From contig JAGFNQ010008307.1 of the NCBI GenBank assembly GCA_024364735.1, positions 341,527-405,526 on the forward strand: a DNA stretch of 64,000 nt, read 5' to 3'. The notes below the pieces were generated by a model. It saw only the letters and a list, made by a program, of their open reading frames with translations, was not told where the DNA came from and did no database searches. The stretch is from Boesenbergia rotunda. Lineage: Eukaryota > Streptophyta > Magnoliopsida > Zingiberales > Zingiberaceae. Position 1 is the first letter of the stretch; each line of letters starts with the position of its first letter. Shown piece after piece: positions 1 through 9,435 of the stretch. The translations under genes were made by a program, and so were the position numbers.

Positions 1-149
1 TACAATCCATGTACTCCTTTTTAAATCAATGAAACTTTCCTTCGGATCATTGTTTTTGTCTCATATATGATCTGTAATATGTAATTGTTGTGGAACCCAT
101 CAGTAATATTGAACCTTATTTTTGCTAGAATCATTTGAATTGAGGACCA

Positions 150-580
150 CATTGGGCCTGAAACAAAAGCATTTTAGGAAACCCAGTCAGGGCCTGAAAC
201 AAAATGATTCAGTTGTATAATGTAAGTTTCATGACAAACAATATATGTTTGTAGTTATAATGTATGTAAACCATTTTGATACTCCAATGGAGCATTGCTT
301 TCGATCCTTGTTATTGTGTAATATCTAATCTATAATATGTCCTCTTGTCGATACTATAAGGAATATTGAACCTTACTTTTCCTCTACCCTAATTTTAAAT
401 CACAGCCCACGCTGAGCCTGAAATAATATCATTTCAGGCCCAGCGTGGGTCTGAAATAATCTCATTTCAGGCCCACTCTGGGCCTGAAATAATTCCATTT
501 CAGGCCCAAGCTGGGCCTGACACAATAATGTTCAGGCCCACGCAGGGCCTGACACAATAATCTCATTTCAGATTTCAAAT
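150..580. repeat. Left subterminal palindrome array of the MULE
   Basis: About eight alternating GGGCCTGAAA and TTTCAGGCCC half-sites separated by short A/T spacers; the tightest part is 410-575. Neighbouring half-sites face each other, so each pair forms an imperfect palindrome of roughly 25-35 bp. The same motif fills the opposite end of the element. Subterminal repeats of this kind usually bind transposase; that role is inferred here. Confidence 0.8.
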
Positions 581-1228
581 AATTCAATATTAGAATGATT
601 AAATATTTTATATAAATATACATGTTGTGAAATTATTTTTAATATTAAACAAAAAGGAGAGTACTTACATAGACATTGCATACCACAATTTAATTCCATC
701 CACATCATTACCTCATATTTTCAGAATTTGGCACAGCAGGAGGTTTGTTTCATGGAACTATGATATTTTGATTTCTCAAAACTCATTACCAGTAGTTAGA
801 GTTTAGATAGCTAGGAGATGGTATTTTTGGTCTCCAAACATAGTCCTAATGATTATCAATTACGTGTTAATACAGTATCAGTTGGCACAGAACAATGATT
901 CAACAAAGCAAACAAACAAAGGGTCTCAAATGACATATATTCACAAACCATAGGACTTCAGGACTTCAGGACTTCAAGACCTGAAATTACATTATTGTGG
1001 GTTTCAAAATCCGAAAACTTCACAACTGCTCAATTATGCTTACATAACTTTACACAAGAAGAAATGCATCATAATATTGAAATACTTCTTCAAGTCACAA
1101 CATTAACAACAACTAGTTTTTTGACAATACTATAGCTGTACAATATACAAAATATATACATTCAGTTATCCTCCATACAAAATATACACTTCAATCAGAA
1201 TATTGGGTCACTACATATACCAATTAAC

Positions 1229-3365
1229 TCAAGACCTTGGGGCTGGCGGCATTCTACATGTCCTTTTATTATGACCAAGTTGTTTGCACCGGCTGCATTT
1301 TAGTTTGACCTTGCCATTGTGTCTGGACTCTATCCGTGCCTTCTTTCGTCTACCAGGCTGCACAAGGCTATGGGGACATAGAACTATAATGTCGTATACA
1401 CCAGTAGACCAAAACTGCTTGCTTCTACAAGGGAAAATACGATCCATGTAAACCCACTTCCATGTTTCAGAATAAAAATAATGCTCAAAATAAGGAAGTG
1501 TATCCATGTTCCTGTGAATGATTACGGCAATAGCATGTGAGCAAGGAAGTCCTGAAATTTGAAACTCCCCACAATGACAAAACTTTTTTTTCCAAATCAA
1601 CAATGTATGAAGTGCCTCATGTTTCTACTTCCATTTCTGATTGAGAGTAAGGGTGAACCTTATAAGCTCTTGCTTTCTCTCTCCTTGAATCCATTTCTTT
1701 TGTAGCATAAGGTGTCAAAGCAACATGCCATTTGGAGACTTCCTCTCTACGGTTATAGAACCATTGAGCAACTTTTCTTCTTGTATTATCAATTAACCTG
1801 TTTATGGGAAGCTCACGTGTGGACTTGAACAAACCATTTAAGCTCTCCACACAATTCGTGGTAAGCATTCTGTACATTCTCCCTGTAAAGTGTGCATTTG
1901 CCCACCTTTTAGGGTCAATGTTGTGAAGCCACTTATGGGCAACTGGATGTTTTTCAAGCATTGTCTGCATTATCATATCATATTGGAGTGTTGTGTTGGC
2001 TCGTGCTGCTGCCCAAAACAAACCTACAGCAGCTCTACTTCCAGTATCAGTTACCATATTACAACACATGTGGTGGCAACAAAAGGCATGATGCGCGTTT
2101 AGGTAGACTTTTCTAACTGCTGATATAATTCCCCGATGTCTATCTGATACTATGGTGATTGAGTGATCATCGACACCAAAGAACCTCTTTGTATGCTCCA
2201 AAAACCACTCCCATGCAGACCAACATTCAACTTCAGCTATTGCGAAGGCAATTGGAAGAACATTGTCATTACCATCAATCGTCGTTGCAATCAACATTAC
2301 TCCCAGATACTTTCCTCTTAGGTGTGTGGCATCAATTCCGATAAGTCTACTCAAATAAGACCTGAACACCCTTCGGCAAGCACCAAAATCCCAAAAACAC
2401 CGCTGGAACTGATTGTCACCATTCCTGCATAGTGCCACATACGTTTCAGGATCTCTAGCTCTTAACTCACGCAGATATTGTGGAAGATCTCTGTAAGCCT
2501 CATCATAATCTCCAACAACCTTTTCCAATGCTTTCTCCCTAGCTATGTATGCTTTTCTGTATGATATGGTTACTCCAAATCTAGCTTTAATATCTGATAT
2601 AATCATACTTGGTTTGTATTGTTCATTATAAAGAAATTGCTCTTCAACAAAAGAAGCAACAAATGATAAAGAGCATGCATGATGATCAACACTTTCTCTA
2701 ACAGTTCCGCATTGGTGTTCCTTTATATATTTTGTAACAGTGAACTCTACTTCCCCCCTTGCTACTACTCTCCATGTACATGGTTGGTTGAAGCACACTG
2801 CTTTAACTCTATTTTTTCGGGTGTCAACTGGGTTATATCTCATATGCTTAACCATGACATGTTTGACAAGTGCATTCTTGAATTCTTCTCTAGATGCGAA
2901 TATCTGCCCCACAAAAAATTCATGCCCATCTTTTGCCTCTACCTCTCCAATTAGCCCACCAAGCAATCAAGAATTTAAAATATAAGGATCTTCAGCTAAT
3001 GGAAACTCCTCCTCTAAGTCACTGTACTCATCTGGGGGGAATTCATATTCCTCAATCTACATATCATCGGCTTGGAATTCTAGTACACTTGTAATGGGTT
3101 CTAATTCATCTGCATTCCGGATTTCAATTCCTTCCTCCCCACTCCAGGTTGGCTCAAAGAATTCAACAACTCTTGTAGAAGAATTCAAACCCTCACCTTC
3201 TATATTAGTTGCTTCTTCATTTAGATCAATTGTCAAATTCCTTGTAATTTCTGATCCATTCCCCGTGACAGCATTATCATCAAGAGTATTCCATATTTCG
3301 GAGAGAATTTCGTCAACAACATTATCATCCCTGAAAAATAAATTACAATTACATTTAGCAAACAT
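1229..3365 (-). pseudogene. MULE (MuDR-type) transposase, degenerate
   Basis: This encoded the transposase that cuts and joins the element ends. The reading frame runs from about 3365 leftward. The N-terminal part (3365-3060) is acidic. The main block (2966-1620, 449 residues) has a MuDR DNA-binding domain near residues 20-87, then the MULE catalytic domain with D212 (GIDATHL), D275 (IVSDRHRG) and E374 (NCVESLNG). The C-terminal block (1603-1229) has a SWIM zinc finger (CHCGEFQISGLPCSH) and a CCHC knuckle (CSRCKQLGHNKRTC). It is broken by in-frame stops at 3057-3059, 2967-2969 and 1617-1619 and by a frameshift in a run of eight T at 1584-1591. The three catalytic residues are retained. An intron could explain part of the upstream break, but I see no convincing splice pair. 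Confidence 0.85.
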
Positions 3366-3384
3366 TGAAAATCATAATCAAGGA

Positions 3385-3875
3385 CCTAGGAAGGCCTGAG
3401 GGCCTGAAATATTTTGATTTAAGACCCTCACAGGGTCTGAAATCATTATATTTCAGTCCCTGTGAGGGCCTGAATATAATGATTTCAGTGAGGGCCTGAA
3501 ATAAAAAGATTTCAGGCCCTCACAGGGCCTGAAATCAATATATTTCAGGCCCTCACAGGGCCTGAATTCTTTTTATTTCAGGCCCTGCCTGGGCCTAAAA
3601 TCAGTATATTTCAGGCCCTTCAAGGGCCTGAATTATATTGATTCAGACCCTCCCAGGCCCTCAAATCCAATGATTTCAGCCCCTATAAGGGCCTGAAATC
3701 TTTTCATTTCAGTCTCTGGGATGACCTGAATTTCTTTTTTTTCAGGCTCTCCCAGTGCCTGAAAACAACATATTTCAGTCCCTCCTAGGGCTTTAAATCT
3801 AATGATATCATGCACTCCTAGGCACTGAACTCCTTTAATTTCTGGCCCTTCTAGGGCCTGATATGGTAATATATC
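3385..3875. repeat. Right subterminal palindrome array of the MULE
   Basis: At least a dozen units of about 33 bp, each a TTTCAGGCCC half-site followed by AGGGCCTGAAAT in inverted orientation. Examples lie at 3435-3535 and 3510-3570. Units decay toward 3870. The array sits upstream of the transposase start, so it overlaps where the transposase promoter should be. It mirrors the array at 150-580. Confidence 0.85.
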
Positions 3876-4321
3876 ACCCTTAGGTCGAATTCAAACATTT
3901 ATTTCAAGCATTTATTTATCTTAAGTTTAACAAATTTCAGAAGGCCCTTATTATGTAATGCATATCACCCTTAGATTCCTCCAAACATAAAAATTGTAGC
4001 AAGAGTTGATAAGTATAGAACTAGGTCTGATACAATATCAAAGATGACAATCATACGTACATTACTATTTGTATTTGTTACCAATCTGTTGCTTGCTTTT
4101 TCTCCTTCAACACCTATCTTCCTCAGCTGCCTTGATGAATTGAGTTGTGCAAGGTCGAAATATATACGTACCCTCGTGATGATTCGACTTGTGCAAGATA
4201 GTAATATATATATATGCTGACAAAATTTCCACTACCTTGCCATCCGAACCATATATTATTATTTTACTGTAAAAGTGGTTCGGATGTCTCGAAAATGGGA
4301 ATGGAAAAGGCATTTTGTGGC
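3876..4321. other. MULE interior between array and terminus, non-coding
   Basis: A/T-rich sequence with no coding signal. It includes a short direct duplication of a TTGTGCAAG-containing segment around 4140-4200. Nothing else recognised. Confidence 0.5.
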
Positions 4322-4437
4322 GCCAAGGGTATAATAGGAAGTTCACTTAAATGACTGTGCCCTTTGGTAAAATAGAAACCATGTGGGACGCCCTTTGATA
4401 ATTTTCAATAGTTACGTACGTCCTTTGGTAAATTGTC
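4322..4437. repeat. Right terminal inverted repeat of the MULE
   Basis: On the reverse strand it reads ACAATTTACCAAAGGACG, then two more CCAAAGGGC/TCAAAGGGC-type blocks, then AAGTGAACTTCCT. The sequence starting at 32239 repeats the same series of blocks in the same order on the plus strand, which identifies both as ends of one family. The outer edge is placed at 4437 by that alignment; a few bases of uncertainty remain. Confidence 0.7.
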
Positions 4438-4883
4438 GAATTTTAAATGGCGCATGAGATCTATTTCTTGATGGTGCACCGGCGGAATGTATCCAGATTT
4501 TTTTGGATTAAATTTTAATTCCTGAAGATCAATAAATTAGGTAAAACAGATGCAAGCATCTTACAATTTATTTATTTTTTCCATCAAAATAAATTATTTA
4601 GAATACAAAGAAACTAAATATAATTTGCTTAAGATCCAGATGCAATAATATAATAGTGATAAAATTTTAAACGATTTTCATCTATTTCACATCGACTTTT
4701 TTTTTAATTAAAAAAACAGCTTCTAGACTTCAACTAAAACATATCAAAGTTGCTTGTGTTTTAAAAAAAGTTTGTTTTGGTACCAAAAAAAATTATTTTA
4801 ATGAATAATTTAATATCAAACTTACTTACTTTTGAAATACATGTTGACTTGTAAATCTTACATTCTAATTTTTTTTTATTATG
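4438..4883. other. A/T-rich spacer between MULE and Tat element
   Basis: No coding potential and no recognised repeat. Its last five bases (4879-4883, TTATG) are the left target-site duplication of the Gypsy element that follows, so this is the pre-insertion locus. Confidence 0.6.
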
Positions 4884-5833
4884 TGATCCTGACGAAGAAC
4901 GACGTGGACTCCCAATTTGTTGACAAGACTAGCTTATTGCTAGAGGAGGATAGGTACTGTTACAGATAGCGTCTTTCTTGCAAAAAAGATGACCGTTAGC
5001 AATCCACCGGGAGAACTTCCCGACAAGACTCTCCGACGGTCAAATCAAAATCCGGTGGAGAAAATGAAACTAAGAAAGAGGCGACTGTAACTAAAAAATG
5101 TATTACACATACCTGTAGGTGAAGGAAGGAATGTCTTATATAGCCGGGGGAGCCGACAACCTCTGTCCTACTTCTGCCCCATTTTTGTCTCATGTTGGGA
5201 CAAGATAAGGACCACTGCCATCTCGCCGATCAGCGTCACCTCATCCTAACATACGTAGGGGCGCCGTAGTACTGGTTGTCAGAGCTTGTCAAGAAGGTAC
5301 TGTGTCAGCAAGATATCCGCGATTCGGACATGAGTGGTGTCAGGGCCGAGCCGACCTGTGCCGACTCTGGTACTACCATTATTAATGTGGTGTCAGGGGT
5401 AGGTATTGCCGCGGATAACGACAACTTTCGAGCTGGAGCACACCAAAAGGATGCACCGATCAGTTACCTCGAGGGAAATCCAACTATGAAGCTAATGACA
5501 TACCAATCGGATCATATGTGACACACTGAGTCGTGGAGTGCTCGAACCTAGCTCGACCGACTCATCCTTTGGAAAACAAAATTATAACATAAGGAGAGTG
5601 CCGATCTGCTGATATTAGGTCGAGCACTCGGTGTTTTTCGATGGGACTAATTCAGACTATACCCGACCAGCCATCTAATCGGGCGATCCAACCTGAGTGG
5701 AACTCGAGCCAATGACACTCTGCAACGTTTCATGCCCTGCCACGTTGGGTTGTTGGAGGTCCCCTGACAATGACCTATCTTCATGAGGTGCCATGCTGGC
5801 CGACCGGATTACACATAAGCTAGGTCGGGATCA
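4884..5833 (-). repeat. Left LTR (3' LTR) of Tat element A
   Basis: 950 bp, beginning TGATCC and ending GGATCA. It matches 18165-18719 plus 27421-27826 along its whole length with scattered substitutions. It gives the unbroken version of the site where the Copia element entered the other LTR: ACAACTTTCGAGC near 5429 here, against an interrupted AACTT there. Confidence 0.92.
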
Positions 5834-6231
5834 TAAGCATTCCCTTCGAGTCTAGTCGAAGGAGGCGTTGAGTCCGACTGACTGGACCATTAGTTCAGAG
5901 TAAGTCAGGCTAAATCGCATGGGCCGACAGACTGGCCAGCTGCCAATACCAACTGCCCGACTGACACACAGTATGGCCAACATCGTTATCTCGCCATGTC
6001 TTATCCTCTGATGTTCAAAGGATTGATTCGTATCCTCCCATTAATTGCTGAGGGTCACGTGTCCTTCAGCTATTGGTTTTCCCGAGTAACGAACTGTCCG
6101 TTGTCTGACACTACAAACGCACCCCGCGCACGCTGCGTGCTTTCTCGAGGTTCATTTATTGGCAAATAGACGACCCTGATCCCTTCCCGCCTTTTTACCG
6201 GATCCTCATCTGACGGCCGACATCAACCCCT
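5834..6231. other. Tat element A, non-coding spacer next to the 3' LTR
   Basis: No reading frame is supported. Because the element lies on the minus strand, the polypurine tract should be at 5834-5850 read in reverse; only a weak purine run is visible there. Confidence 0.5.
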
Positions 6232-7860
6232 TGGCACTATCATAAGCAAAATTTCAGGCACTTACATTGACTGGGTACGAGAGTGCATTACCACTAATTA
6301 TTATTCTCTTAACATTAATGGTAGCTTGCATGACCACTTCAGGGGTGCCAGGGGACTTTGGCAAGGTGTTTCTCTTTCTCCCTATTTGTTTGGTATCTGC
6401 ATAGAGTACATGGCGTGATTGCTAAATCAGAATACCAGACGGGCGGATTTTCACTTTCACCCAAGATGTGCAGAGTTGAGGATAGCGCACTTGGCTTACG
6501 CAGATGATCTATTGCTGTTCTCCAGAGGTGATGTCTCATTAGTCGGGATGCTCATGGATTGCTTACAGAGGTTTGGCCAGATAGCGGGGTTGAGGGCCAA
6601 TCTGAGTAAATCAAACATATATATGGCAGGAGTGGATGAAAGCACAAGGCAGACACTGATTCAGCTTACAGGGTTCCAGAGTGGTACCATGCCCTTTCGC
6701 TATTTGGGGATTCCTCTGGCCTTAGAGAAGCTCCGGATTGCGGATTATGGGCCGTTCCTGGATGCTTTGGCTAAGAAGATTAATGTCTTGGGGATTCCTC
6801 TGGCCTTAGAGAAGCTCCGGATTGTGGATTATGGGCCGTTCCTGGATGCTTTGGCTAAGAAGATTAATGTCTGGCCCAAAAGCACATTGACACATACGGG
6901 GAAAGTGAAGTTGATTCGGGCAGTACTGCAGGGGGTGGAATGCTACTGGATATATAGCCTATGTAGGGGATTCTTATGGACTTCTACGGACCCCCCCTAT
7001 TGCTTGGATGGAGATGTGCAAGCCTAAGGAAGAGGGAGGATTGGGATTCAGGGACCTCAGGGCTTGGAATGATGCGCTGCTAGCTGAAGTACTCTGGAGG
7101 ATTCAGGACAAAGAGGATGCGTTATGGATTAGGTGGGTGCACCATGCATATCGCAGCAGTTGGACATTTGGCATTGGCAGGTGAAGCACACAAACTCTCT
7201 ACTAATCAAGAGGTTATGTCAGATCAGAGATCGAGTGCTTGTGATGACTAGATCAGTAGAGGCATCACAGCAGAAATTGAGTGATTGGTTTGAGCTACAT
7301 AGGCAGCACCACAGGGGGATCAGTATGGCGTATGACTTCTTCCGTGAGGCTAGGGGACGCAAGGCATGGGCTTGGACAGTATGGAAGAAGTATATACATC
7401 CGAGTCATGCCTTCACCATGTGGCTACTGGCACAGCGTAGGTTGCTCACAGGAGACAGATTAGCATACTTGGGGAATAAGGAGGCCAGAGTGTACTCCAT
7501 CTGCCGCACACAGCCTGAGTCCCAGGAGCATATCTTCTTCAGGTGCCCACTAGTACACCAGTTGTGGTGCAGCATCAGGGCATGGTTGCAGATGACCCCA
7601 GACATGAGCACGTTCCAGAGGATGTTCAGAGTGTTCATTAGGCAGTATAGAGGGAGGAGTCGGCTGATGTAGGCGCGACATCTAGCAGTTGCAGCAATGA
7701 TCCATTACGTGTGGCAGGCAAGGAATCAGTGCAGGTTTGAGGGGAGTCAGCTGGATGTTGAGGCACTGTTGAGGAAGGTACAGGTCCATGTCTATAGGGC
7801 GCTTGACGCGCGGTGAGAGCAGTGATTATGGGTGTATAATTGTATGGTGGGTGTATAGCT
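6232..7860 (+). pseudogene. LINE (L1-type) reverse transcriptase fragment
   Basis: This is the C-terminal half of a plant LINE ORF2 lying inside the Tat element. From about 6235 the frame reads a 'LWQGVSLSPYLF' RT motif, has a stop near 6417, then continues at 6419-7027 with the catalytic box LAYADDLLLF and the downstream RT block ending FRYLGIPLALEKL. After a frameshift, 7133-7672 encodes the zinc-binding domain found at the C-terminus of plant LINEs (QRRLLTGDRL, then C..C and HIFFRCPLVHQLW). The endonuclease and the N-terminal part of RT are missing. No target-site duplication or poly(A) was identified, so it may be a 5'-truncated insertion or a captured fragment. Confidence 0.85.
6704..6871 (+). 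repeat. 84-bp tandem duplication inside the LINE RT
   Basis: Two adjacent 84-bp copies (6704-6787 and 6788-6871) starting TTGGGGATTCC. I see one substitution between them, GCG against GTG (Ala to Val). Because 84 is 28 codons, the reading frame continues through both. Confidence 0.93.
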
Positions 7861-7864
7861 GTAT

Positions 7865-8615
7865 TATTTTGTAGTTGACCAACATTGACCTGGTTAACTT
7901 GACCAGGCCATGTTGGACACAAAGGGCCCCAAGTGGGGGCACTTTGGAAAAAAAATTTAAGTTGACCAACGTTGACCTGGTCAATTGACTAGGCCACGTT
8001 GGACACAAAGGGCCCCAAGTGGGGGCACTGTGGTAAAAAAATTTAAGTTGACCAACGCTGACCTAGTCAATTGACCAGGCCACGTTGGACACTAAGTGCC
8101 CCAAGTGGGAGCACTGTAGATAGGTAAGGAAAAAAAAGATTTGAGTTAACAAAGCTGACCTGGTCAATTGACCAGGCCACGTTGGACACTAAGTGCCCCA
8201 AGTGGGGGAAACTATAGATAGGTAAGAAAAAAAAGATTTAAGTTGACCAACGCTGACCTAGTCAATTGACCAGGCCACGTTGGACACTAAGTGCCCTAAG
8301 TGGGGGCACTGTAGATAGGTATAAAAAAATTGAGTTGACCAACGCTGACCTGGTTAAAAATTTTGAGTTGACCAATACTGACTTGGTAAAAATTTGAGTT
8401 GACCAACGCTGACCTGGTCAATGGACCAAGCCATGTTAGACACTGAGCGTCCCAAGTGGGGGCACTGTAGATAGGTGATAAAAAAAATTGAGTTGACCAA
8501 TGTTGACCTGGTCAAAAAAATTTTGAGTTAACCAATGCTGATCTGGTCAATGGACCAGGCCACGTTGGACACTAAGTGCCCCAAGTGGGGACACTGTAGA
8601 TAGGTTAAAAAAAAG
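7865..8615. repeat. Minisatellite with CTGGTCAATTGACCAG palindromes
   Basis: Eight or nine units of about 85-100 bp. Each unit has TTGACCAACGCTGACC, then the 16-bp palindrome CTGGTCAATTGACCAG or a variant, then CACGTTGGACACTAAG and a CCCCAAGTGGGGGCAC block with its own inverted symmetry, then GTAGATAGGTA and an A-rich tract. Later units are partly deleted (8330-8400). Related lower-quality ORFs here are by-products of the repeat. Confidence 0.88.
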
Positions 8616-9435
8616 TTAGGGTTGGATGGCGAATAGATCTGCCATAAATGATCTATCTTTGCCGTAGTAAACAGCTATGGTAATGACATACCAAATTCGT
8701 TGATGGCTGAGACTCTGCCAAAAAGCCTATGAGGGTGCATGGCCCACCATAGGCCTATCTAGTCCGTAGTAACGGCTACGGTAAAGACAAGTCAAAGTCA
8801 TTTATAGTTGGTCACTTACCTAAAATGAACATTGGGTTTGAGTGGTGAGCATTTGATAGTTGCACTTACAACCTCATGGTTGTCCACTACTTTAGAGATG
8901 GGTGTGCGCCAGGGTCGAGCAGGTGGATGGCAAGTCCAGTACCATCTCAGCAGTGCTAGGTAGGGGTGGACAGGTTGATGGATGCATGCGATCATGGAGT
9001 TGCATCATTCGAGCTTGTTTGGCTTGGGATAGTTGGTTGTTGGCAGAGTTGTTCTGAGATACTCCATGGTTATGGGTGGAGAGCTCATGTGGGAGCAGCA
9101 TTGACAGTGGATAGTTCTGTTGAGGATGGTATACATGATGGTATGCATACATGTATTTTATCCCCTGATAGCTACTTGGATCTGATACTTCATCAGAAAC
9201 GACTAGCAATTTACGGGGGCACATGTTCGGGTGTACCTTTTCTTGATGATATCTATTTACCTTTCATCAAAAATATATATATATATATACCGCATCTCCC
9301 CTTTTCACCGTCCCAATTTTTTACTTCGTTCCTCTTCCATTTTAGTGCTTTGCTAGGGTTCCGGCAATCCTCTCCGACGACGATAGACCTGGAACCCTGC
9401 ACCCTCTCCGGCGACCTTTCGTTTTCTTTGGTTAG
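8616..9435. other. Tat element A spacer with possible promoter of the antisense ORF
   Basis: Two short related segments, near 8650-8690 and 8755-8790, carry CCGTAGTAA and CTACGGTAA-type motifs that resemble CACTA subterminal repeats. A TA-rich run (9271-9290) precedes the antisense ORF at a promoter-like distance. No reading frame in 8616-9435 is supported. Confidence 0.4.

Larger units (their letters stand above)
1..4437 (-). mobile_element. MULE (Mutator-like) DNA transposon, left end off-window
   Basis: This is a near-complete Mutator-like element. Seen: a degenerate minus-strand MULE transposase (1229-3365), arrays of GGCCTGAAA/TTTCAGGCC palindromes on both sides (about 150-580 and 3385-3875), and a terminal segment (4322-4437) whose reverse complement closely matches 32239-32350, the start of a second element. 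In that second element the order is terminus, palindrome array, then a segment containing GCTAGGAGATG. Here the array and a related segment (CTAGGAGATGG near 811) occur in the same order, so the missing left terminus should lie just left of base 1. The target-site duplication cannot be checked. The element is inactive as it stands because the transposase has several stops. Confidence 0.8.

Noticed and set aside
1890..3399. Plus-strand ORFs opposite the MULE transposase
   Set aside because: Shadow frames of the transposase, without motifs.
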